Program-made: the position numbers and the translations under genes | Notes under the pieces: generated by a model | What the model was told of the DNA's origin: nothing | Seen by the model: only the letters and a program-made list of their open reading frames with translations | The model's database searches: none | In this document: piece after piece, positions 1 to 6,765 of the stretch | Layout: each line of letters begins with the position of its first letter | How positions within the stretch are numbered: the first letter of the stretch is position 1 | NCBI GenBank assembly: GCA_013349735.1 | Contig: DUZC01000030.1 | Span: forward strand, 1 to 13,450 | Reading direction: 5' to 3' | DNA from: Rhodospirillaceae bacterium | GTDB taxonomy: Bacteria; Pseudomonadota; Alphaproteobacteria; Rhodospirillales; Magnetospirillaceae | Length of the DNA: 13,450 nt

Positions 1-993
1 ATCCCGGCCATGGGTGCAGAGGAACAAGAAGGGATGCGGGCCATCACCTTGCTTGGTCTGGCCGCCCGCAGCATCGCCTGGTGCCGCATGTGTCCCGAGG
101 ATTTACAAGCCGCCGCCACCACCGGGGTTAACACCGTCAATCTGTCGCTGCCGGTGTCGGATTTACAATTGGCCGGCAAATTGGGGCGAGACCGGGCCTG
201 GGCTTTGTCGCATCTGAGCCGAATGATCGCCATGGGCCAGGATCTTGGATTCACGGTCTTGGTTGGCGGCGAGGATTCCTCACGGGCTGATCCGGATTTT
301 CTGCTGGCGGTGGTCGAAGCCTGTGAACGGGCCGGAGCAAAGCGGTTCCGCTTTGCCGATACGCTGGGGATCATGGATCCCTTTGTGGTCCATGATCTTT
401 TCCGCAGCCTGCGCGCCGCCACCAGCATGGAGCTGGAAATCCACGCCCATGACGATCTGGGATTGGCGACGGCCAATTCACTGGCCGCCGTCCGGGGCGG
501 CGCCAGCCATGTCAGCACCACCGTCAATGGCTTGGGCGAACGCGCCGGCAATGCGCCTCTGGAAGAGGTGGTGGTCGCGCTGGAGCATCTTTACGGTCGC
601 AGCACCGGCGTCGCCACCCGCCATTTGAAAATGGTCTCGCGTTTGGTGGCGCGGGCGTCCGGTCGGCCGATCCCGGTCAATAAAAGTATCGTCGGCGACG
701 GAATTTTCACCCATGAGGCGGGCATCCATGTCAGCGGGTTGCTGCGCGACCGCCGCACCTATGAAGCCATCGACCCGACAAGCTTGGGCCGTCGTCATCG
801 CATCGTACTCGGCAAACATTCCGGGGTGGCGGCCATTCATCACGCCTGCGGCCAGCTGGGGCTGTCCTTGGATGAGGACGAAGCTGAAACCGTTCTGCAA
901 CAGGTGCGGCACCATGCCATGCGCGCCAAACATCCGCCAAGTTCGGCGGATTTGCGACGCTTTTGCGCCCAGGCCCTGCCGGTGAAAAATTAG
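1..993 (+). CDS. nifV: Homocitrate synthase NifV, 5'-truncated by the window edge
   Basis: Condenses acetyl-CoA with 2-oxoglutarate to homocitrate, the organic ligand of the nitrogenase FeMo-cofactor; cytoplasmic. The reading frame is open from base 1 (I-P-A before the first ATG at 10), and NifV proteins carry a similar IPAMGAEEQE stretch well inside the protein. About 45 N-terminal residues, including the RDGEQ catalytic motif, therefore lie outside the window and the ATG at 10 is not the start. Visible family marks are VGGEDSSRADPDFL, the metal-binding HAHDDLG (bases 442-462) and NGLGERAGNAPLEE (from 526), followed by FTHEAGIHVSGLL and LGKHSG in the C-terminal subdomain. It ends without the long LeuA regulatory domain, as expected for NifV rather than 2-isopropylmalate synthase. 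The stop codon overlaps the first base pairs of a hairpin. It could be a closely related homocitrate synthase of lysine synthesis, but the proteobacterial context favours NifV. Confidence 0.9.
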   Translation: MPAMGAEEQEGMRAITLLGLAARSIAWCRMCPEDLQAAATTGVNTVNLSLPVSDLQLAGKLGRDRAWALSHLSRMIAMGQDLGFTVLVGGEDSSRADPDFLLAVVEACERAGAKRFRFADTLGIMDPFVVHDLFRSLRAATSMELEIHAHDDLGLATANSLAAVRGGASHVSTTVNGLGERAGNAPLEEVVVALEHLYGRSTGVATRHLKMVSRLVARASGRPIPVNKSIVGDGIFTHEAGIHVSGLLRDRRTYEAIDPTSLGRRHRIVLGKHSGVAAIHHACGQLGLSLDEDEAETVLQQVRHHAMRAKHPPSSADLRRFCAQALPVKN

Positions 994-1035
994 AGTTTTT
1001 CGCATTTTGACTGAGCCAAAAAGCTGAAAAACTCT
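992..1035. repeat. Hairpin with 10-bp perfect arms after nifV, possible terminator
   Basis: AGAGTTTTTC (992-1001) is the exact reverse complement of GAAAAACTCT (1026-1035). The stem can continue inward with GC/GC and TTTTG/CAAAA pairs across one mismatch and a small bulge. The left arm begins inside the nifV stop codon. No run of T follows on either strand, so a classical intrinsic terminator is not shown; it may still end transcription or stabilise the 3' end. Confidence 0.5.
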
Positions 1036-1060
1036 TAAGCCCGAGCGGCGCTTGAGCATT

Positions 1061-1079
1061 GAAAAATCGGAGATTTTTC
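1061..1079. repeat. Short inverted repeat GAAAAATC-ggA-GATTTTTC
   Basis: Perfect 8-bp arms (1061-1068 and 1072-1079) with a 3-base loop. It shares the GAAAAA/TTTTTC theme with the hairpin just upstream, suggesting the two belong to one composite structured element between the convergent genes. Confidence 0.5.
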
Positions 1080-1094
1080 GTTCTCACAGGGGTG

Positions 1095-1129
1095 CTAGAC
1101 TGCTTCAGTTTAAAACTGAAGCAGTCTAG
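1095..1129. repeat. Perfect 35-bp palindrome (17-bp arms, 1-base centre)
   Basis: CTAGACTGCTTCAGTTT (1095-1111) is mirrored exactly by AAACTGAAGCAGTCTAG (1113-1129) around A1112. The right arm includes the stop codon of the minus-strand glycosyltransferase (1126-1128). The single-base centre cannot form a normal hairpin loop without opening a few pairs. No T-run follows on either strand. It may be a bidirectional terminator, a dispersed palindromic repeat, or a protein-binding site; a protein dimer would fit the near-perfect symmetry. Confidence 0.6.
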
Positions 1130-1905
1130 AAAAGCTCGAGGGGCAGCGTAATGCCTGAGGCCGCGAACAGATTTTGGCGGGCCAGCCGGGTCTCTTCGTC
1201 CGGGGCAGGCCATTTCTGGTAAAGGGCCAGACAGATCTCGGCAAGGCGGTGATCATTGACGCTACCGCGGCGATCCTGCCTGCTGCGATCGGTTTTGAAA
1301 ATATTTGGGCCAAGAACGGGCATATATTTTAACGAGCAATCCTGAAGGACATTAAGAAGAAAATCCCAATCCTCGTTTAATATAAGCGTCGCATCGAAGG
1401 CTTTTGTTTTAATTGCCGCTGCCGGATAGATCAAAGCGCTGTTGGGAATAAAGTTTTTTACAAAAACTTCATGTTGATGGCGACCATCCAAAGAAAATTT
1501 AACAGCAGAATTATAATCAATTAGATTGGCTTCGCGGTCTTCGTTAATAACGATAAAGTCTGAGTAGTAAACAGTTGATATATCACTATTAATATAACGA
1601 TCGGCCTGCATTAAATAGTTTTCAGACAAGGTGTCATCATCATCCAGAAACAGAACAAAGCTGGATTGCGCCGCGGCGATACCCAGATTGCGGCTGAGGG
1701 CCGGCCCCGGCTCACCGAACCGTTCGATATAAAGATCATCCCCTGTCAGCAGCGTTCGGGCCAATTGACGAACTGCCGGCGCATCAGCATCTGAGACGAT
1801 GATGATCTGCAGACCCGGCACAGCCTGGTTGCGCACGGAACGAACCGCCCGCTCTAACAAATGCGCGCGGTGATGAGCCGCGATGATGACCGAATAACTG
1901 TTCAT
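1126..1905 (-). CDS. Family 2 glycosyltransferase
   Basis: A 259-residue GT-A fold protein that should transfer a sugar from a nucleotide-sugar donor to a glycan; cytoplasmic or at the inner membrane face. The N-terminus SVIIAAHHRAHLLERAVRS is the usual GT2 opening strand and helix. Residues 85-91 (LFLDDDD) supply the metal-binding DxD, and NEDWDF near 177-182 matches the acidic motif preceding the catalytic helix. I chose the ATG at 1905 because it overlaps the stop of the upstream membrane-protein gene as ATGA, and because the GT2 fold begins right there; an in-frame start at 2001 would add 32 residues that look like read-through. The middle of the gene (1441-1620) is about 32 % GC by hand count, far below its surroundings, which hints at foreign origin. 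The sugar and acceptor cannot be read from the sequence. Confidence 0.85.
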   Translation of the reverse strand: MNSYSVIIAAHHRAHLLERAVRSVRNQAVPGLQIIIVSDADAPAVRQLARTLLTGDDLYIERFGEPGPALSRNLGIAAAQSSFVLFLDDDDTLSENYLMQADRYINSDISTVYYSDFIVINEDREANLIDYNSAVKFSLDGRHQHEVFVKNFIPNSALIYPAAAIKTKAFDATLILNEDWDFLLNVLQDCSLKYMPVLGPNIFKTDRSRQDRRGSVNDHRLAEICLALYQKWPAPDEETRLARQNLFAASGITLPLELF

Positions 1906-3737
1906 GGCAGACAAAAGGGCTGATGCGACAGGGATTCGGTCCAACCCCACCGGCTGCGCGGCGGAGGCGGCTCGTATGGCCAACTCTTGAGCAGCGTCCA
2001 TTGCTGATCGACGCGCACCAGTAAAACAGCCGAATGGGGCGGGCTATCGATAACCGAAACATCGGTGCAGGAGACAAAGGCCAGGGCATAGCCCTCCTCG
2101 GCAGCGGCCTCCAGATCCGCCGGTCCGGCAGTGCGTGAGAATCTAAGATCCAGATGCGGATGAACCTTTCCGCCAAAACGCAGCAGGCTGCCCAACGCAA
2201 TAGCCACAGAATCATTGTCCCCGGGCAGCATAATGGCGATACGATCTCCCTCTTTTACTTCCGCCGCCAGCCGCGCCGCCATTTGCCGCAACAGCGGTTG
2301 TGGCATGTCGCGATCAAAACGCAGCAGCAGGCCCGTTCCCAGCGGCACCAACAGCAGCAAGGGGATCAGGGCCCGAGCCGCCCCGGCCAGCCTGGCTGAC
2401 CAGACAGAAGACCGCTGGGTAACCAGGTCACGGACTGCCAGAACGATACCTAGGTCAATCAACATCGACAGTTCGGCGGTATAGCGAAAATAGGAATGTT
2501 CTTCGCGAAACAGGCCAATATAGACGGCGATCAGATAGCCATTAAAGACAAGGAAGGTGACACCGGTCATGGCCAGGATGCGCCGGGTCAAAACAGACAG
2601 GCCCAGCCCCTTCCTTTTTATCCAGAGGCCCAGAACAGCGATCAGACTTGCCAGAAAATACCCTTTGTAAATCAGCACGGTAACCATGCTTAAGACAATT
2701 TTCGGCAGGATCGTGAAGTCCCAGGCGCTTAACGGCAGCGCTTTTAATTCGCCTTGCGGGAAATAGACCAAGACATAGCCGCGCCACACCAGAAACAAGC
2801 CGATAGCGGGAAGCGCCGCCAGTCCGAAATTGCGCAGAGCCGCCCGCCAGCCAATCCGCGGGTCGCTGGCCGCCACCAGGGTCATCGCCACAACCGCAGC
2901 AACAAAAACGCCGACCGCTTGTTGCTTGATGTTCGCCATCGCCACCAGCACCAGCATCAAAGGCCACAGCGCGGCCGGCCAGCGGACCCCTGCCGCCAGC
3001 CCTTCCATCACTTCGGCAGCCAGCCAGCCGGCAAACAGCAAGGTGATCGACAAAGGCCCCTCGCCCATGCCGGAAAAGGACACCCGCGGCACAAAGCCGG
3101 GGTTCAGCAAGGTGGCCATGGCATAGCCGAAGGCCAAAGCCAGCCAGCCAGGACGTCCGCCGCCAACAATTCTGGCGTAAAGCAAAGCCGGCGCCAGATG
3201 CAAAAGCAGCGTGAAAAGCGACAAGCCGTTGGCGGCAAAACCGCCACCGGCCAGCGTGCCAAGAAAGGGAACGATTTCGGTGTTATAGGGGGCCACCGGT
3301 AAATCCGAATAGGCCGGGGGTCCGGACTGGGTCGGAAAGGCCGCATGATCATAAAGATAGGCGGCATTGGGCAGCATCAGATTAAAGACATCCACCTGCG
3401 ACGGCAGAATATCGGCCATCATCCACAAAAGCGGCGCCATCAATAGCAAGAGCCGCCCAACTTCGCCGAGATCCTCGCGCCAACGGACCCAAGAGCGGGT
3501 CTGCGGAAGGAAAAAGGCCGCGGAAGACAGCAAAACGAAGGCTGCGGCCGGGAAACGCAAGGACGCGCTGGAACTTATTCCCCACAGGGTCAGTAAGAGG
3601 CACAGCGCCGCCCACCCCGCCAGCAATTGCAGGGCGATCCCCTGGCGGCCAGCCAAAAGCAAACGGCCAAACAGGGTCATCACCACCAGGGCGAAAATGG
3701 TTTGGTAAAGACCAAGCAGATCGGGAAGTGCCGGCAT
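1902..3737 (-). CDS. Polytopic membrane protein, probable GT-C type glycosyltransferase
   Basis: A 611-residue protein with about ten or more hydrophobic segments spread over residues 10-475, then a soluble C-terminal domain (about 476-611) with an alpha/beta look (EGDRIAIMLPGDNDSVAIALGSLLRF). After the third hydrophobic stretch comes a loop with acidic residues (LPSQVDVFNLMLPNAAYLYD, about 111-130). This arrangement resembles lipid-linked-sugar-dependent GT-C enzymes of the ArnT/PMT type, but no diagnostic motif is seen, so the enzyme assignment is an inference; a polysaccharide polymerase is an alternative. Its stop overlaps the start of the next gene by ATGA, which implies translational coupling with the family 2 glycosyltransferase. 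The start ATG at 3737 lacks an obvious Shine-Dalgarno sequence, so the true start is uncertain by some residues. Confidence 0.7.
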   Translation of the reverse strand: MPALPDLLGLYQTIFALVVMTLFGRLLLAGRQGIALQLLAGWAALCLLLTLWGISSSASLRFPAAAFVLLSSAAFFLPQTRSWVRWREDLGEVGRLLLLMAPLLWMMADILPSQVDVFNLMLPNAAYLYDHAAFPTQSGPPAYSDLPVAPYNTEIVPFLGTLAGGGFAANGLSLFTLLLHLAPALLYARIVGGGRPGWLALAFGYAMATLLNPGFVPRVSFSGMGEGPLSITLLFAGWLAAEVMEGLAAGVRWPAALWPLMLVLVAMANIKQQAVGVFVAAVVAMTLVAASDPRIGWRAALRNFGLAALPAIGLFLVWRGYVLVYFPQGELKALPLSAWDFTILPKIVLSMVTVLIYKGYFLASLIAVLGLWIKRKGLGLSVLTRRILAMTGVTFLVFNGYLIAVYIGLFREEHSYFRYTAELSMLIDLGIVLAVRDLVTQRSSVWSARLAGAARALIPLLLLVPLGTGLLLRFDRDMPQPLLRQMAARLAAEVKEGDRIAIMLPGDNDSVAIALGSLLRFGGKVHPHLDLRFSRTAGPADLEAAAEEGYALAFVSCTDVSVIDSPPHSAVLLVRVDQQWTLLKSWPYEPPPPRSRWGWTESLSHQPFCLP

Positions 3738-3786
3738 GCGTTTCAGCGACCAATCAGCGCCGGATTAAGCATCCACCATCAGCAGT

Positions 3787-3817
3787 GGAAAATTTCATCG
3801 AACCATATGAAAATTCC
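3787..3817. promoter_or_regulatory. Imperfect inverted repeat in the divergent intergenic region
   Basis: GGAAAATTTCAT (3787-3798) faces ATGAAAATTCC (3807-3817), with a perfect TTTCAT/ATGAAA core across 8 bases. It lies in the 136-bp AT-richer gap between two divergent membrane-protein genes, a typical place for a shared operator. No regulator is encoded beside it, and clear -35/-10 boxes were not identified. Confidence 0.3.
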
Positions 3818-3873
3818 TCGCCTTCTGCAACAGCTGCGCCATCTTGTCCCAGACGCCTAAGGACCAATGCTCG

Positions 3874-5067
3874 ATGCCCAAGCCCAAGAGTTTTCAGAGC
3901 CCCTGGCTATCCCTGATCTATGCCGCTCTGATGGCCTATGCGGTATTGCAGGGCCTGCTGGCGCCCTATGGCAACTGGGACATGCTCTGCTATGTGGCCA
4001 GTGTGACTGCCTGGACGACGCCGGACAGTCAGGAGATTTTCAGCCAGACCATGACCGCGGCCCAGGCCGCCCTGCCGGCCTGGCTTTTTGACCAGCACAG
4101 CCATAACCCCTTGTCCCTGGAAGGCGCCAATTTCGTCCAGGTGCTGCCGATGTGTCAGATTAAGCCGCTCTATAATGCGATGATCTGGCTGGCGCATCAG
4201 ATCATCAGACTGGACCTGCCCACCGCCAGTTGGACCGTTTCGGCCTTCAGTTTCGCGGTCATGGCCGTCCTGCTGTACCGTTGGCGGCCGCGGCGCTTTG
4301 TCCATCCCCTCTGGCTGGCTCTGGTCTTGGCGCTGAGTTTCCTGGGTGAGCTGCCTTTGGCTTCGTTGGCCCGGCTTTCGACTCCGGATGCGCTTTGCAC
4401 AGCCCTGACCGTGGCCGCCTTTTCGGCGGCCCTTTTTGCACGAAACCCCTGGGCTTTTGCACTCTCCGGCTGGCTGGCCACCCTGGCCCGCCCGGATGCG
4501 GCAATCCTGATCGGGGGGCTGGCTTTATATTTCTTCTGGTTTGGCCAGTTTGGCCGGCAGAGGTCAAAGGCTTTGGGCTTTGTCCTGGTTGGATTTCTGG
4601 CGGCCAGCCAGATCCTCGTTGGCAAACTGGCTGGCAGCTATGGCTGGGAAAAAATGTTTGTTTATACCTTCCTCAACCGGGTTCCCAATCTTGCGCAAGA
4701 CCAGACCCCCTTGACCTGGGCCGGTTATTTGCAGGTGCTGAGTGGCGGATTCGTCCTGTTCGCCGGAGCCGGACGCACGCTCGGCCTGCTGGGTTTATCG
4801 GCACTGGCCTGTCTTGCCCGCTTTTTGCGTCCGGTGCCGGAAGATGCCATTTATCTGCGCCTTCTGGCCTTAAGCTGGGCCGGTATTGGCGGGCGCTTTC
4901 TTATTTGGCCAGCCTGGGGCGAAGACCGCTTTTATTACGGCTATTTCCTGCTGATCCTTTATTGCGCCGCCGAACTGGTCGGACCTTATGGTCAGGCGCT
5001 ATGGAAAATTCTGGAAGACCATCGCCGGCAAATCCGACAAGCCGCGCTCAATCCACCGCCAGAATGA
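3874..5067 (+). CDS. Polytopic membrane protein, probable glycosyltransferase (GT-C/PMT-like)
   Basis: A 397-residue protein with about eight to ten predicted membrane segments. The first (about 11-30) is followed by PYGNWDM with an Asp at 36; an Asp in the first external loop is the usual catalytic position of GT-C enzymes. Other short conserved-looking motifs are LARLSTPDAL (about 165-174) and ARPDAAIL (about 205-212). The start at 3874 is preferred because AAGGA (3859-3863) lies 10 bases upstream. An in-frame TTG at 3844 would add 10 residues, and an ATG at 3867 is out of frame. It is transcribed away from the other membrane glycan gene across a 136-bp gap. Its last 20 bases overlap the end of modE on the other strand. 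The function as a lipid-linked sugar transferase is an inference from topology. Confidence 0.7.
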   Translation: MPKPKSFQSPWLSLIYAALMAYAVLQGLLAPYGNWDMLCYVASVTAWTTPDSQEIFSQTMTAAQAALPAWLFDQHSHNPLSLEGANFVQVLPMCQIKPLYNAMIWLAHQIIRLDLPTASWTVSAFSFAVMAVLLYRWRPRRFVHPLWLALVLALSFLGELPLASLARLSTPDALCTALTVAAFSAALFARNPWAFALSGWLATLARPDAAILIGGLALYFFWFGQFGRQRSKALGFVLVGFLAASQILVGKLAGSYGWEKMFVYTFLNRVPNLAQDQTPLTWAGYLQVLSGGFVLFAGAGRTLGLLGLSALACLARFLRPVPEDAIYLRLLALSWAGIGGRFLIWPAWGEDRFYYGYFLLILYCAAELVGPYGQALWKILEDHRRQIRQAALNPPPE

Positions 5068-5842
5068 CATGCGAGGCCTTGAATAAGGCACAGGCCTGAT
5101 CGCCCTTCGCCAAGGGCAGTTCATCGGCACTGTCCTTGGTAATCACCGCCGTCAGGGTCTTGCCGGATCCGATATCGAGAACGATCTCACTATTGACGCC
5201 GCCATCGACCCGTTCAACGACGGTTCCCCAGATTTTATTTCTTGCCGACAGTCTGGGCAGGCTGTCGCCCCGCGCCAGCATGACAAAAGAAGATTTCACC
5301 AGCGCGACCGCATGGCGCCCAACCACGATGCCCAGATCCTGAGCGCTGTCCTTGGTAATGACCGCGACGATTTCGTTCTTCTCAGATACCTGCAGGGTCA
5401 CCTCGACATTGACCGGTGCCCAGCGCACTTCAATAACCTGACAGCGAAAGGCATTGCGGGCACTGGTTTTCATCGCAACACTCCAAAATAGCAAGTCCGT
5501 CTGATTGTCCAGGCCTTCTTCGGCAAGGGTCCGTGAAATGCGCGACAATTTGTCTTCAAGGCGACGGAACGCGGCGATCAAATGATGGCCTTCCTCCGTC
5601 AATTCCGCACCGCCGCCGCCTCGCCCACCGGCTTTGGCCAGCAAGGCCGGACGGGGCAAAAGATTGTTGATGGCGTTGATCCCGTCCCAGACCGCCTTAT
5701 AGCTGAAACCCAATTCCTTGGCGGCCTGGGTGATGCTGCCATGGGCTGCCACCGCTTCCAGCATGGCGATGCGATCCCGCCCAATCGGCCCGCCTTGATT
5801 GCCCTTAAGGGCCAATAACGCTTCGATCTTATTGTCCGTCAT
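5048..5842 (-). CDS. modE: Molybdate-responsive transcriptional regulator ModE
   Basis: A 264-residue full-length ModE: N-terminal LysR-type winged helix (about 22-95, with GSITQAAKELGFSYKAVWDGINAINN as recognition region and ELTEEG as wing), a linker helix, then two molybdate-binding TOBE/Mop domains (about 125-192 and 197-263). Both Mop repeats start with the hallmark SARN (TSARNAF, LSARNKI) and contain VITKDSA. In known ModE proteins molybdate binding lets the dimer bind operators and repress mod genes. The start ATG at 5842 has GGAG (5850-5853) 7 bases upstream. A ModE-type box lies 10 bp upstream over the predicted promoter, which suggests autorepression; adjacent modABC carries another box. 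The 3' end overlaps the convergent membrane-protein gene by 20 bp. Confidence 0.95.
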   Translation of the reverse strand: MTDNKIEALLALKGNQGGPIGRDRIAMLEAVAAHGSITQAAKELGFSYKAVWDGINAINNLLPRPALLAKAGGRGGGGAELTEEGHHLIAAFRRLEDKLSRISRTLAEEGLDNQTDLLFWSVAMKTSARNAFRCQVIEVRWAPVNVEVTLQVSEKNEIVAVITKDSAQDLGIVVGRHAVALVKSSFVMLARGDSLPRLSARNKIWGTVVERVDGGVNSEIVLDIGSGKTLTAVITKDSADELPLAKGDQACALFKASHVILAVD

Positions 5843-5888
5843 CGCCAGACTCCGCTATATAAAACGAATATACAGCGATGACGGACAA
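5832..5888. repeat. 14-bp perfect inverted repeat mirroring the modE start
   Basis: TTGTCCGTCATCGC (5832-5845), which includes the modE start codon, is repeated exactly in inverse orientation as GCGATGACGGACAA (5875-5888). The 29-bp spacer contains most of the ModE-type box. The outer arm thereby places an ATGACGGAC on the plus strand, a copy of the first modE codons. Confidence 0.6.
5853..5877. promoter_or_regulatory. ModE-type operator upstream of modE
   Basis: A 25-bp imperfect palindrome: CGCTATATA at the left and TATACAGCG at the right, which reads CGCTGTATA on the other strand. The form CG-NN-TATAT ... inverted half-site is that of known ModE boxes. It covers the predicted -10 of modE, so bound Mo-ModE should block modE transcription. 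Confidence 0.75.
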
Positions 5889-5894
5889 AGCCAA
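5867..5894 (-). promoter_or_regulatory. Predicted sigma-70 type promoter of modE
   Basis: On the minus strand, TTGGCT (5894-5889) and TATATT (5872-5867) are separated by 16 bases, giving a start near 5860 and a leader of about 18 bases that contains the GGAG ribosome site. The -10 lies inside the ModE-type box. Confidence 0.45.
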
Positions 5895-5965
5895 GCCCTT
5901 AGCTGTTTGGTCCCGGCCTTTGATGGATCGGATCGAGCCTGTTCTCTTTGTATCTGGCCACCAAT

Positions 5966-5996
5966 AATGATATCATTTTTTGAATAGGATATCATT
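5966..5996. promoter_or_regulatory. Repeat pair upstream of fitA, candidate FitA operator
   Basis: AATGATATCATT (5966-5977) is a perfect 12-bp palindrome, and its half GATATCATT recurs at 5988-5996, 19 bp further on. The pair ends 14 bp before the fitA start. Ribbon-helix-helix antitoxins such as FitA normally bind repeated short palindromes in their own promoter, so this is a reasonable autoregulatory site. Confidence 0.5.
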
Positions 5997-6010
5997 TCTA
6001 GGTTTATGGC

Positions 6011-6250
6011 ATGCCTTCAATTGTCATTCGACAGATTACAGACGAAATTCATCGCGCCTTGAAAGTGCGGGCGGATGCCCATGGATGCAGCACCGAAGCC
6101 GAAGTTCGGGCGATCCTTGCCGCCGCCGTGCAGCCGCCAGACCGGACCAGGATCGGGTCTTTGCTGGCGCAAATCGGCCGCGATATCGGCGGCGTCGATC
6201 TCGACATCGCGCGCGACCCGAGCCCACCCCGCGCAGCGCGCTTCGATTGA
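6011..6250 (+). CDS. fitA: FitA-like ribbon-helix-helix antitoxin
   Basis: A 79-residue protein whose N-terminal half (MPSIVIRQITDEIHRALKVR..., 1-40) has the strand-helix-helix pattern of Arc/FitA DNA-binding antitoxins: IVIRQI as the beta strand, then two helices ending at EVRAIL. The C-terminal tail (41-79) should wrap the toxin and inhibit it; it is rich in Arg, Asp and Pro. The stop TGA overlaps the toxin start by one base (TGATG), the standard antitoxin-first arrangement. Only a weak ribosome site (AGG at 6000-6002) precedes it. Bases 6121-6240 are about 73 % GC by hand count, well above modA, which suggests the pair was acquired. Confidence 0.85.
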   Translation: MPSIVIRQITDEIHRALKVRADAHGCSTEAEVRAILAAAVQPPDRTRIGSLLAQIGRDIGGVDLDIARDPSPPRAARFD

Positions 6251-6675
6251 TGATCATCCTCGATACCAACGTGATCTCGGAGCCTTTGCGAGCGGCGCCC
6301 GCGCCCGCCGTCCTGTCCTGGCTCGACCGCCAGACCGCGGAAACGCTTTTTCTTACCACGATTTCGATGGCCGAACTCCGCTATGGCGTCGCATTGCTGC
6401 CGCCTGGACGGCGGCGCGAGATCCTGCACGAAGCCATCGAGACTAAAATCGCTATGCTGTTCGACGGACGGGTGCTTCCCTTTGACGATGCGGCCAGCAA
6501 ATCCTACGCCCGCTTAGCCGCTGCCGCGAAATCCGCCGGCGCCACCGTTTCCACCGGCGATGCCTTCATCGCCGCGATAGCCGCGGCGCACGGCTTTGCC
6601 GTGGCAACCCGCGACGAAAGCCCGTTCGAGGCCTTTGGAGTGCCCGTCGTCAATCCATGGCGGCACGGCGCATGA
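6250..6675 (+). CDS. fitB: FitB/VapC-type PIN-domain ribonuclease toxin
   Basis: A 141-residue PIN-domain protein. Type II toxins of this family cleave RNA with Mg2+ or Mn2+ held by four acidic residues, all present here: D5 (MIILDTNVISE), E42 (MAELRYG), D104 (STGDAFIAA) and D122 (ATRDESPFE). The toxin therefore looks intact. The ATG at 6250 shares its A with the antitoxin stop, so translation is coupled. The same frame stays open back to 5980, but that extension runs through the antitoxin gene in another frame, is Arg-rich and unlike a protein domain, and is rejected. It stands alone between modE and modABC. Confidence 0.9.
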   Translation: MIILDTNVISEPLRAAPAPAVLSWLDRQTAETLFLTTISMAELRYGVALLPPGRRREILHEAIETKIAMLFDGRVLPFDDAASKSYARLAAAAKSAGATVSTGDAFIAAIAAAHGFAVATRDESPFEAFGVPVVNPWRHGA

Positions 6676-6722
6676 GGCTAATGGCCCTTGCGGACAGCTT
6701 TACGACTTATTTGCCGAACATA

Positions 6723-6751
6723 TTGCCGCAGCCCCGCCATCGTTATATAGA
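6723..6751 (+). promoter_or_regulatory. Predicted promoter of modABC
   Basis: TTGCCG (6723-6728) and TATAGA (6746-6751) are 17 bases apart, giving a start near 6757-6760. The -10 lies inside the ModE-type box. This supports placing the modA start at 6787 and not at 6760. Confidence 0.4.
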
Positions 6752-6765
6752 TAGGTTATATGTCG
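6741..6765. promoter_or_regulatory. ModE-type operator upstream of modA
   Basis: A 25-bp imperfect palindrome starting CGTTATATA and ending TATATGTCG (inverse CGACATATA). It has the same length and half-site form as the box at modE. It overlaps the predicted -10, so molybdate-loaded ModE should repress modABC when molybdenum is plentiful. Confidence 0.75.

Noticed and set aside
478..1059. 193-codon minus-strand reading frame crossing the nifV end
   Set aside because: Antisense to conserved nifV codons and passes through the hairpin region; no protein features.
1906..2001. Upstream start for the family 2 glycosyltransferase
   Set aside because: The extra 32 residues overlap the membrane-protein gene, and the ATGA junction at 1905 marks the natural start.
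2754..3302. 182-codon plus-strand reading frame
   Set aside because: Rich in His, Gln and Arg with no fold; it is the opposite strand of a clear membrane-protein gene.
4395..5099. 234-codon plus-strand reading frame
   Set aside because: Shadow frame of the membrane protein with Pro/Gly/Arg-rich low-quality sequence.
5878..5967. 29-codon plus-strand reading frame starting ATGACGGAC
   Set aside because: No ribosome site and no recognisable protein; its start is produced by the inverted repeat of the modE start.
5980..6249. N-terminal extension of the toxin reading frame
   Set aside because: It runs through the antitoxin gene in another frame, is Arg-rich, and the PIN domain begins exactly at the ATG at 6250.
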